Positions 8,524 through 15,243 of a stretch of DNA of 15,243 nt are shown here, piece after piece. Location of the stretch: positions 18,979 through 34,221 of the forward strand of contig NW_003126396.1 of assembly GCF_000003605.2 (NCBI RefSeq), given 5' to 3'. A program made the position numbers and the translations under genes. This stretch comes from Saccoglossus kowalevskii (Eukaryota > Hemichordata > Enteropneusta > Harrimaniidae). Position 1 is the stretch's first letter. Each line of letters begins with the position of its first letter. Under the pieces are notes generated by a model, which did not search any database, was not told the origin of the DNA, and saw nothing but the letters and a program-made list of their open reading frames with translations.

Positions 8524-8531
8524 TGACGTCA
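8524..8531. promoter_or_regulatory. CRE palindrome TGACGTCA
   Basis: Perfect cAMP-response-element octamer, followed 7 bp later by the related TGACGTGTCA. CREB/ATF bZIP dimers bind this site in animals. It is one of three in 1.4 kb. Confidence 0.5.
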
Positions 8532-9007
8532 TACTGACGTGTCATACTATCATTACTGTCGAACACGCTGAAAGGAAAAACAAAACGCACATATGTTGGG
8601 TACATTTTTTGAAATATATTGTTGCCAAGCTGTTGGCTAATAAATCGTTATATTGCAATCATATATACACGATACATGTATATGAAGAAAGTCACGGTAC
8701 CCTTAGACCTGCATATACAGCCCCTTGTTTATTTATTTTTTTGAGTTTTTTAAAATAAAAAAAAATAAAATATTATGTGAGTGTATAGTCCATTGTTTGA
8801 CAGAGTCTTATAATACAATCGCATTATTTTTCGGCGTACTAAAGAAAGTTCACCTCAGAGTTGGATGATTTTTAGTGTAGATCGGGTTTGGGACTATGAT
8901 TGGCGTGGTTTGTGGTTAGGGGATTGCGTTTAACTAAAATTTTAGATTCCCCGAACTACATTAACAGTTTATATCCGCATTTTAGTGGTCAACCTTTTGT
9001 GGACACT

Positions 9008-9017
9008 GTCACGTGAC
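9008..9017. promoter_or_regulatory. GTCACGTGAC E-box palindrome
   Basis: Perfect 10-bp palindrome equal to the core of the CLEAR/M-box consensus bound by MITF/TFE and USF-type bHLH-zipper factors. Site identity is seen; occupancy is inferred. Confidence 0.5.
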
Positions 9018-9058
9018 AATGATAATTGTATATAATCCTACGATATTATCTCTTAGGT

Positions 9059-9066
9059 TGACGTCA
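9059..9066. promoter_or_regulatory. CRE palindrome TGACGTCA
   Basis: Second perfect CRE octamer, 42 bp after the E-box palindrome at 9008-9017, so both site types occur side by side here. Confidence 0.5.
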
Positions 9067-9363
9067 CGACAGTTTGGATTGATACAAAACTTTAGCGGTC
9101 ATCACTTGTGTCTGTCGCATGTTGTTAAAAATAAATCCCGACCGAGAGAATTATTTTCTATCTCGATTGGACATATTTATCCAATAGTTGCTAGTCCTGA
9201 CTAGGTCTTCGTTTAGTGCGCCGAGACGTTCAAAAACAAAATATCCTAATAGATAAGTTTATTCTGCTCGAGATAATCGGGTTATGTAAATCCCATTCGA
9301 CGGATATTTCTTACTGTATAAAGTAACGGTACAGTCTTTGCACTTTACTCGCTTAGCACTTTA

Positions 9364-9371
9364 TCACGTGA
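9364..9371. promoter_or_regulatory. TCACGTGA E-box palindrome
   Basis: Perfect octamer in the context ATCACGTGACT, the same 11-base context as the third copy at 9595-9605. A CTACGTGACGC half-site follows within 10 bp. Confidence 0.45.
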
Positions 9372-9595
9372 CTTCTACGTGACGCACACATATGTACATT
9401 TCCTCAGATTAGAGTGGGTACTTGAGGATTCAAAACGTCCATTGTGAACATGTTGGAAATCAGAAACTGCAGATATTGTCTAGTCCTCTGGTCTAGTCAT
9501 AGCTTATTTAATAGTGTTAAACACCATCACACTCAAGGATAATATAAGTCGTTGTCATGTGAGTGCATAGACTGTGATTGAATCTTGTACTATCA

Positions 9596-9603
9596 TCACG
9601 TGA
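9596..9603. promoter_or_regulatory. TCACGTGA E-box palindrome
   Basis: Third perfect octamer, again in ATCACGTGACT. Beyond those 11 bases the flanks differ from the copy at 9364, so the recurrence is not explained by a longer repeat. Confidence 0.45.
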
Positions 9604-9918
9604 CTATTTACACGTACACTATAATGCCACAGTTCAACCTATCTTTTGTTGCCGTTCATTTGATAAAATCCAACAGTATTATTTATGGTGGTCACTGACA
9701 GACTGAATAATGACGTTAAACAGTTTACTATTATGAAGAGGTAATGCAAATGTAATACTTGTGTATGCATTCATATATCTTTGAAGGGTTGAAATGCGTC
9801 ATATTGTTTTGGCAGGTGTTTATTTTATTCCGAAACTTGATAGGAGTTATTGTTGAAAGTGTTAATTGTAACAAAAGTTGGCGTAGTTTTGCATCACTCT
9901 GATTGTATATATTTATTA

Positions 9919-9926
9919 TGACGTCA
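9919..9926. promoter_or_regulatory. CRE palindrome TGACGTCA
   Basis: Third perfect CRE octamer, 55 bp before the hairpin-headed repeat at 9981. A near-palindrome, GTCACATGAC, follows at about 9965-9974. Confidence 0.45.
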
Positions 9927-9980
9927 TAGGATGGTGTGATGGGTGTTCAAGTGAATGGCTAGCAGTCACATGACATTATT

Positions 9981-10014
9981 AGTCCCCGTTCGGACGAAGT
10001 CCGAAAACGGGGAC
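9981..10014. repeat. Hairpin at the head of a dispersed repeat
   Basis: AGTCCCCGT pairs with ACGGGGACT (9 bp) and TCGGAC with GTCCGA (6 bp), around a GAA loop and an AA bulge. This strong stem opens a repeat-like segment that continues to about 10440. Confidence 0.7.
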
Positions 10015-10440
10015 TTATAATTCGGTCTCCGTCTGTGCGTCCGTGCGTCCGTCCGGAGTCATATCTCAGAATCCCTTGGACCGATTCCGTTCATTCTTTG
10101 CATGTGCCTAGTACTTTATGTGGGACATATGCACATGCAGTGGTTTAGCGATTCGATTCAAAATGGTCGACTGGCAGCCATCTTGTTTTTTGAAAATGTT
10201 GTATTTTGGACATGCTTTTTCAGTTTTCATTCAAACTTGGTACATAGATCATATATGTTAGGATACATGTCGATGACGATTTATTTCACATTTGGATCAA
10301 AGATGGCCGACTGGCAGCCATCTTGTTTTCTACTATATTTCCACAATTTATGTACCATTTTCATTCATATTTGGCACATTCATCATACATATCAGTGTGT
10401 TTCATAATCAGATCAAAGATAGCCGAATAACGGCTGTTTT
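9981..10440 (+). mobile_element. Dispersed-repeat-like unit with hairpin head and degenerate internal repeats
   Basis: After the hairpin comes a CCGTNCGT-rich stretch (10027-10055) bounded by CTCCG and CGGAG. Then come three similar modules built around AAGATGGC...GCCATCTT inverted repeats. The first lies at about 10160-10186, the second (best) at 10300-10325, and the third, degenerate, at 10416-10436, spaced 140 and 116 bp. Each of the last two is preceded by related ATTCAYAYTTGG-type sequence. The layout resembles high-copy non-autonomous repeats of marine invertebrates that I recall only loosely, so no family name is given. The 101-codon frame at 10102-10407 follows the repeat and has no protein signature. 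Confidence 0.55.
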
Positions 10441-11040
10441 TTTGCCATATTACTACTACGCAGAACACGTGTTTTGATGTAACTCAAGTTTCAAGGACAC
10501 GCTCGCGACAACCCCTCCGCTTTAATATGACGAGCACAAAGAGAACTTTCAAAAATTTTACGGGGAATGTGTCATATTCAATGACTTGTTCATAATTATT
10601 ATGAGATTACACGATTAACACGTACGGAACAGACTCTGTCACACCAAGCTATTACGCAAGACCCTAATTTGACGACAGAGTGTGATTACGTGTTGTCTTG
10701 GTTATCTGGTACACGATGTTTCATCGAAAATCCGTTACGAAAGTTGAATATATCGTTATTTTAATATCAAAATTCTTGATTACTTCAAAAGTTTGTTTTG
10801 TTGAAAAATTGCGATGCTCTTGAATCTTGTTCACTCTCCCCAATATAGTATGTATTTATTGTAATCATATTTACTAGTTGTTGGTTGTTGACGTAAAAGA
10901 AGTAAAATGGCGCGTCTCACTTCATTGATCAGTCTCGTCTTAATAAATTACTAATGGCTTTTGAAGGGATGTGGTCGTCGAGCCGCTTCCTGTTCGATAT
11001 GGGACTCATAGCGACGTATACAACGCGTGTAAAATGCATT
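10441..11040. other. Unannotated segment, including a weak copy of the promoter module
   Basis: 10498-10530 (GACACGCTCGCGAC...CCGCTTTAATA) is a diverged match to the GC-rich module at 11061-11095. A YY1-like AAAATGGCGCG at 10905-10915 is followed by a 15-codon frame. On the minus strand an ATG at 11039-11037 opens 36 codons ending at 10929, just downstream of the module and in the same relative position as the first-exon candidate at 14625. No product is recognised. Confidence 0.4.
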
Positions 11041-11095
11041 GTTTGTTTACATGAAAATCGAACATGCGCTGCGCGACGACCACTGCGCTTTAATG
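11041..11095 (-). promoter_or_regulatory. GC-rich promoter-like module (inverted relative to 14563-14605)
   Basis: Read on the minus strand, TTAAAGCGCAGTGGTCGTCG continues into CGCAGCGCATG and then AAACAAACAATG. It aligns with plus-strand 14563-14627 (TTAAAGTGCGGTAGTCGTCG, CGCCACGCATG, AAACAAAGATG). In this AT-rich sequence the CpG density stands out. Both copies lead into an ATG immediately after AAACAAA. It could be a duplicated core promoter or a terminal segment of a mobile element. Confidence 0.5.
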
Positions 11096-11325
11096 TTATC
11101 TAACAAAATGAATACATATCAAAATGTTATGAATTTGTACCACTACATAAGGAACAACAACATACTTTCGAAATAATTAGCCGCTGTAAGTGTTGACATT
11201 TGACAAATCTGATTAAAATCTTATGTATCGTACGGCGTTTTTTTTATATTTGTTGTTACATACACATGATTTGGTATTTTCGCGATTACCAAACATTAAA
11301 TGAACTACCAACAAATAAAATTATA

Positions 11326-11400
11326 TAAAATAAAATAAAATAAAATAAAATAAAATAAAATAAAATAAAATAAAATAAAATAAAATAAAATAAAATAAAA
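11326..11400. repeat. (TAAAA)15 microsatellite
   Basis: Fifteen uninterrupted copies of the pentamer TAAAA, with degenerate AT-rich starts at 11313-11325. The perfect array suggests recent length change. No poly(A)-tailed retroposon body is evident upstream. Confidence 0.97.
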
Positions 11401-12500
11401 CTAGGATTTTCTTTTAATAGGATTGTGGTAAAGATTAACTTATATTCTTAAAGATAAGTAAGAAATATACTTATTTGGACATAGATGATAACTTTGAGTA
11501 TTAGGGGTCATTCACAGCTAATTCACACCAGGTGTGACAATTCCCGAGGAATTACCTGTATTACGATTTTTGTCGAGCGTGTAGGAAAAATATTGAGCAA
11601 TGCCACACCTTATATGACATAGTAGACCCAAATGACTTCATTATTATATATGCAACTACATTTGCCATCTATCAATCTGCAATTAACTAAACTGAGCATA
11701 AATAAGTGGACGAACGTGTAAATTAGAGGGAGAGCAATAGCACGTACTGCCCATACCAGCAAATAAAATAGGGTCAAAAGATAGCGCATGACGTGGAGCG
11801 AATATTACAGAATATTACCGCAGCTGAGCAACAAAACACACAGAACCAGACTCCATAGTCTCCGAATACATGACAAAGTTAGCAAATACAGAAATAGACC
11901 TGTGGATTGTTTTGTCAATCGTTATCAGTCACTTAATTTGTGTTTTCGTTGGTCGTGTAAAACATTTGTGTGAATCAAACTCTCCCTTAAATATCCATGA
12001 TGACCTCTGCTTTAGGAAAAACAAAGATTAGAACCAAACCCGACATGGCAACCACAAGTCCACGATGATGGACGTAAACTCGAAGCGGTGCTCGACACAT
12101 TCCTAATATAAAAAAAAATGATTAGTGGACTTACATTTTTACGGAACACTATTCCATTTCTAGTCAAACAACTAATGTTCAAAATTGTTTTCAGATACAA
12201 CAACAAGTTCTGAAATATATCCTTGTTAGACCAATCTTGCGTTTACTTTACAAACCACGACATTGTCTCTCCTGGCCCTGATGTCATTGCTGTACTGTTT
12301 TCATGACATGTGCAGGAAGTCGACGATGTTCGCCGTAGTATTGTTCCATTTGTGCCTTTAGAAATGACTTTGAATGGGTCGGCTAGATATTGTACACGTC
12401 ACCGTGTTTTTCTGCTGGGCGTATCTTGCTGGACGAATGAACTCAATGGGACAGGGTATCTGTTGGTTGCTTATTAATACATAGACGTCTATGGGACAGG
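11401..12500. other. Unannotated spacer
   Basis: Eleven hundred bases with no credible gene; frames at 11788-11973 (+) and 12012-12206 (-) lack features. A perfect odd palindrome resembling a T-box site lies at 11523-11537 (separate entry). Confidence 0.5.
11523..11537. promoter_or_regulatory. T-box-like palindrome TCACACC-A-GGTGTGA
   Basis: Two perfect 7-bp inverted half sites of the T-box type flank a single A. The classical Brachyury palindrome has the same half sites with a 2-bp centre (TA), so the spacing here is 1 bp short. AATT flanks lie on both sides. Confidence 0.4.
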
Positions 12501-12533
12501 ACGACTATGTCACGACTATGTCACGACTATGTC
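12501..12533. repeat. 11-bp tandem repeat, 3 copies
   Basis: Three perfect copies of ACGACTATGTC at 12501, 12512 and 12523. It is short, with no apparent function. Confidence 0.9.
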
Positions 12534-13076
12534 ACAGTGCCTTATTCTTGCTCAATATAATTATAATGAGTATAGAATTGAAACAGATTGGTAATGCAGT
12601 GCAAACATATACCATTATATTTAATCATCCGTGCTTCGAAACCCTCAAAATCACTAAAGGAATCACCAGTTAATCTGACCTGGGAGTGCCGGGCAATTCT
12701 AGGGGGACTTTGCATTTTTTTGTGCACGGAAAAGGGGAGCCTAGCAATTTTTTCAACAGTGAAAATGGGGGGGGGGTCGGTAATTTCCTGGGTTTATTCA
12801 CCTGAAGTGATGAACATACTACATTGAGAAAGAGATATTGTTATGTTACTATGAAATATGAAATATAAAACTTCATTAGTAAACAACAGTATAAATCTCT
12901 GTATTGTAAATGGCATAAAAATATACTTCAAATATTGAGGTCAGATTCAGAGAGGCCGAAATTGCTATAATTCATAATTCAAATTATAGATTCAGATGCC
13001 ATAGATCAAGAGGTGACAGTGGCCAAGGTGAAGCAGAAAAAACAAATTCTGCCATAGGAGATTCCTTTGTTAGTAG
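12534..13076. other. Unannotated spacer with G-rich patch
   Basis: 12680-12780 carries several G runs, including ten consecutive G at 12767-12776, and two related snippets, GGCAATTCTAGGGG and CCTAGCAATTTTTT. It may be a degraded repeat element. Plus-strand frames upstream of 13077 look faintly protein-like but are interrupted. Confidence 0.4.
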
Positions 13077-13190
13077 ATGGTGGCACTATCCATTGGGAAA
13101 AAAACAAAGAGGTTTGAGGGAATGAGCAAAGAAGAAATTGTAAATCTTTCTGTTGCTGAGTATGAAAAGAAAAGAATGCAGTACAATTAA
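13077..13190 (+). pseudogene. Short coding-like frame (37 codons), possible upstream exon
   Basis: Opens at an ATG after TAG 13074-13076 and ends TAA 13188-13190. It contains GMSKEEIVNLSVAEYEKKRMQ-type, charged, helix-prone sequence. A GT at 13181-13182 and the CAG at 13254-13256 could splice it, in frame, to the larger open frame downstream, with an intron of only 76 nt. Seven A at 13098-13104 separate it from another protein-like frame upstream. It could equally be a decayed copy. No family is recognised. Confidence 0.25.
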
Positions 13191-13242
13191 TGCATGGGAA
13201 GTAGCAAAGGAAGTGTGCCCCTGTATTGAATGAATTTATTAA

Positions 13243-13761
13243 AGCATACATTTCAGAGGATGGAGGAGATCTATTTTTCTCAGCAACCGTGACCTTATCC
13301 ATGAATACTCAAGGCTATCAAGTGACCAATCCAAACAGAGTATGTCAGGAACAGCATACATGAGAACAATATTTAAGTTCATTGAGGAACACTTTATTTT
13401 CGATGAACTATATATAGAGTATGTCAAGCAAGGTTGCATGGCAGATGATGAAATTTGTAATTTGTGCAGAGCCGATCCTTTCATAAGACCAGAAACAAGG
13501 AGAACTCCAGTGCCAAACAGTGAGAGGCCGTATCACTTTTTAGGCGTGCATGAGACCCCATGTGTAAATAATAATGGTGAAAGAAGACAGTCAGATGATT
13601 GGCAGCCACATTTCAACATCACAAAATTTCAAAAATGGGCTTTTGTCTTTGAATATATATGCAGTGGAAGTGTCATAGACTATTTGTTGGAACGTGGATG
13701 CTTGCAATGTTTCATGGTTAATGTAAATCTTTATTGTTCAAAGAAAATTGGTGGGGGCTAA
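13243..13761 (+). CDS. 172-codon open frame, unidentified protein fragment or exon
   Basis: Stop-to-stop frame from after TAA 13240-13242 to TAA 13759-13761; the first ATG is 13342, giving 139 codons. It is long for AT-rich DNA and not repeat-derived. A TTTCAG at 13251-13256 could be a 3' splice site, and GT at 13717-13718 or 13723-13724 a donor, suggesting an internal exon. Visible features are helix-like LSNRDLIHEY, then IEYVKQGCMADDEICNLCRADP, and later VIDYLLERGC. The pattern of a helix ending in Gly-Cys or Gly-hydrophobic followed by acidic residues faintly recalls CARD/death-fold helices, a weak resemblance only. A Gly-rich end after a Cys-Ser-Lys-Lys stretch looks non-coding. No confident function. 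Confidence 0.35.
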   Translation, partial: SIHFRGWRRSIFLSNRDLIHEYSRLSSDQSKQSMSGTAYMRTIFKFIEEHFIFDELYIEYVKQGCMADDEICNLCRADPFIRPETRRTPVPNSERPYHFLGVHETPCVNNNGERRQSDDWQPHFNITKFQKWAFVFEYICSGSVIDYLLERGCLQCFMVNVNLYCSKKIGGG

Positions 13762-14562
13762 CATATTTTGTACTTACTCTGAGGAGGGAAAGCCCAATGT
13801 TTAATATACATCAAGGGGGGATGCGATTATTTAAAAATGACATGTGAAATTCGCCGGCACCCCGTGGCCAAATTAACTGGTGGTTCCCTAATACGTGTTT
13901 TCGGCCGATCAGCCTGTAATATACTAATTATGCACACAATTATTTAGCTGCCGGAAAGTACATCTCTAAATACAAAATATCTTGTCCAACCCAGTTACGA
14001 ATGATAAGATACTGGACTTTTGAAAAATGTTTACCGATTACAAAAATGTCATACATATATCTTCCAAATTTCAACGCTTTTATGACAAAATACAACTTTA
14101 CAAATTTACTCTGTTTTAGGCCTTCAGTTTGTTTATTTGAGCATGCATAGGGCGCCCTCAAGCTGGCAGAATTTGCAGTTCTGCCGTTCGAGCCAACCAT
14201 ATAGGTTAACTGTGAAGGTTGGATGTTATGACTCACATTCAGGCTTTGAAGATCTTTGGCGCATACTTCATGTCATGGCACCCATGTAACAAATGGGCTG
14301 ACAAGTCCCTTTTGATGCTCCTCAGCTTAGTATTAAAACAGAAGATTAACTTTCCGATATATCTTATACTTCAGGCTCTTTTTACATGTAGATGTTGATG
14401 TGCAAGAACATGAACGTACTCATGAGTATCTTGGTGAGTTTGATCGTTAATTTCATTTATTCATTTAATGTTCTACGCGCTCATTAATGAACGTAGCCGA
14501 AACGGTTAAATCTGCACTATAACATAATGTATACAGTATCGAGCACAATAACCCAGCCAAAC
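13762..14562. other. Unannotated spacer
   Basis: No supportable gene. The 98-codon minus-strand frame 13940-14236 lacks domain-like composition. GGGCGCCC at 14150-14157 is an 8-bp palindrome beside a GC-richer patch, possibly a repeat fragment. Confidence 0.5.
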
Positions 14563-14624
14563 TTAAAGTGCGGTAGTCGTCGCGCCACGCATGCGCGAGA
14601 TATATGGGTCTCATATAAACAAAG
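14563..14624 (+). promoter_or_regulatory. CpG-rich promoter candidate with NRF1-like and YY1-like sites
   Basis: CGTCGCGCC followed by CGCATGCGCG (14588-14597) resembles an NRF1 palindrome. ATATAAA lies at 14613-14619. AAAGATGGCGAC (14621-14632) fits the YY1 consensus AAGATGGCGGC, which in many housekeeping genes spans the start codon. The segment is far more CpG-rich than its surroundings and is shared, inverted, with 11041-11095. Confidence 0.5.
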
Positions 14625-14689
14625 ATGGCGACTTTGACTGTTGCGCAGATCAACAAGTACAAACTAAGACGTTTCCAAGCTTTAATTAG
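14625..14689 (+). CDS. Candidate first coding exon (MATLTVAQINKYKL...), donor at 14690
   Basis: The ATG sits inside a YY1-type AAGATGGCG box and opens 21 codons plus 2 nt, ending ATTAG|GTAATT, a good 5' splice site (GT at 14690-14691). The frame would otherwise stop at TAA 14691-14693, so it only makes sense as a spliced exon in phase 2. The peptide is MATLTVAQINKYKLRRFQAL then Ile. A leader followed by K-L-x6-L-x spacing recalls the beginning of a SAP-type helix, but this is too short to assign. Downstream exons would lie beyond the GT-rich minisatellite, outside the window. Confidence 0.4.
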
Positions 14690-14833
14690 GTAATTTTAGG
14701 TGATTGGAAAGTATCGAAGTCACCGGCGGTAATTAGTGCAAGTCGCGCACATGTCAAACCTCATACTTGTGATTTCCATTTGAAGAGCGCATTGGATTGT
14801 GGGGAAATCAATGTTTATGAACACAAATGTCGC

Positions 14834-14852
14834 ACATGCGCAGCGCGATGAC
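14834..14852 (+). repeat. Partial third copy of the GC-rich module core
   Basis: ACATGCGCAGCGCGATGACC here and ACATGCGCTGCGCGACGACC at 11062-11081 differ at two of 20 positions. It abuts the minisatellite and lies in the inferred intron after the first-exon candidate. Confidence 0.6.
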
Positions 14853-14853
14853 C

Positions 14854-15243
14854 GTGTTGGCTTCAATGTTGTGTTGTATTGGCTTCAGTGTTGTGTTGTG
14901 TTGGCTTCAGTGTTGTGTTGTGTTGGTTTCAGTGTTGTGTTGTGTTGGCTTCAATGTTGTGTTGGCTTCCATGCTGTGTTGGCTTTAAGGTTGTATTGTA
15001 TTGGCTTCAATGTTGTGTTGTGTTGGCTTCAGTGTTGTGTTGTGTTGGCTTCGGTGTTGTGTTGGCTTCAGTGTTGTGTTGTGTTGGTTTCAATGTTGTG
15101 TTCTGTTGGCTTCCATGCTGTGTTGGCTTTAAGGTTGTATTGTGTTGACTTCAATGTTGTGGTGTGTTGGCTAAAACGTTGTGTTGTGTTGGCTTCAGTG
15201 TTGTGTTGGCTTTAAGGTTGTATTGTGTTGGCTTCAATGTTGT
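14854..15243. repeat. GT-rich 22/17-bp modular minisatellite
   Basis: From 14859 the sequence parses without gaps into 19 units of 22 or 17 bp. The short form is GGCTTCAATGTTGTGTT; the long form carries one extra 5-bp GTGTT-like module. Special monomers GGCTTCCATGCTGTGTT then GGCTTTAAGG... recur 144 bp apart (14964 and 15108), and the latter again at 15208, showing higher-order duplication. The plus strand is strongly GT-rich and C-poor. The array runs past the window end. The 138- and 89-codon frames in it are by-products. Confidence 0.95.

Larger units (their letters stand above)
8301..9980. other. Gene-free region downstream of the GPCR
   Basis: No credible coding frame in 1.7 kb; frames such as 8402-8758 and 9013-9204 have no domain-like features. 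An A/T homopolymer-rich patch lies at about 8728-8773. The region carries an unusual set of perfect CRE and TCACGTGA palindromes, listed separately, and so may hold regulatory DNA. Confidence 0.5.

Noticed and set aside
8402-8758. 118-codon plus-strand frame after the GPCR
   Set aside because: No start context, domain-like composition or splice logic; ends in A/T homopolymer sequence.
9977-10014. Helitron 3' end (minus strand: hairpin followed by CTAA)
   Set aside because: CTAA overlaps the stem itself instead of following about 10 bp later, and no 5' TC end or coding region is seen.
13940-14236. 98-codon minus-strand frame
   Set aside because: Unremarkable composition, no motif, and no promoter or poly(A) context; consistent with chance.
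14799-15215. 138- and 89-codon Cys/Val/Leu-rich frames that look like membrane proteins
   Set aside because: Pure translation of the GT-rich minisatellite in two different frames.

Overview
The window reads as AT-rich nuclear DNA of an invertebrate animal. Supporting signs are a single-exon rhodopsin-class GPCR with eukaryotic start context and a poly(A) signal, splice-site-like signals, an LTR retrotransposon remnant with a tRNA-Pro-type primer-binding site, a hAT-like MITE, and many minisatellites. The taxon cannot be fixed from sequence alone; a marine invertebrate (hemichordate, cephalochordate, mollusc or similar) is my guess.

Layout. 1-1133: 33-bp tandem array, cut by the window edge. 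1840-2430: 30-bp tandem array with two 8-bp palindromes per unit. 3073-3096: (ACAT)n. 3128-3716: LTR, PBS and a truncated second LTR copy whose internal region is gone; the U3 carries heat-shock-element-like motifs. 3746-3906: hAT-like MITE. 4343-4900: 20-bp satellite with a four-monomer (about 80-bp) higher-order repeat. 5811-5912 and 6331-6504: two blocks of one 34-bp minisatellite. 6714-8300: the GPCR gene, comprising a probable 5' UTR exon with three uORFs, a 442-residue CDS from 6925 to 8253, and a poly(A) signal. 8524-9926: gene-free stretch with three perfect CRE and three perfect TCACGTGA palindromes. 9981-10440: dispersed repeat with a hairpin head. 10929-11095: GC-rich promoter-like module, repeated inverted at 14563-14605. 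11326-11400: (TAAAA)15. 12501-12533: 3 x 11-bp repeat. 13077-13761: unrecognised coding-like locus including a 172-codon open frame. 14563-14690: promoter and first-exon candidate. 14854-15243: GT-rich 22/17-bp minisatellite running off the end.

Only the GPCR is a confident protein-coding gene. Its closest resemblance, from memory of the family, is to the orphan GPR161/amine-like branch. Several activation-switch residues differ from the class A consensus. Most other long open frames here are by-products of tandem arrays whose period is a multiple of three. The most interesting signals are the heat-shock-like elements in the LTR, the CRE/E-box palindrome cluster downstream of the GPCR, the inverted promoter module, and the higher-order structure of the satellites.
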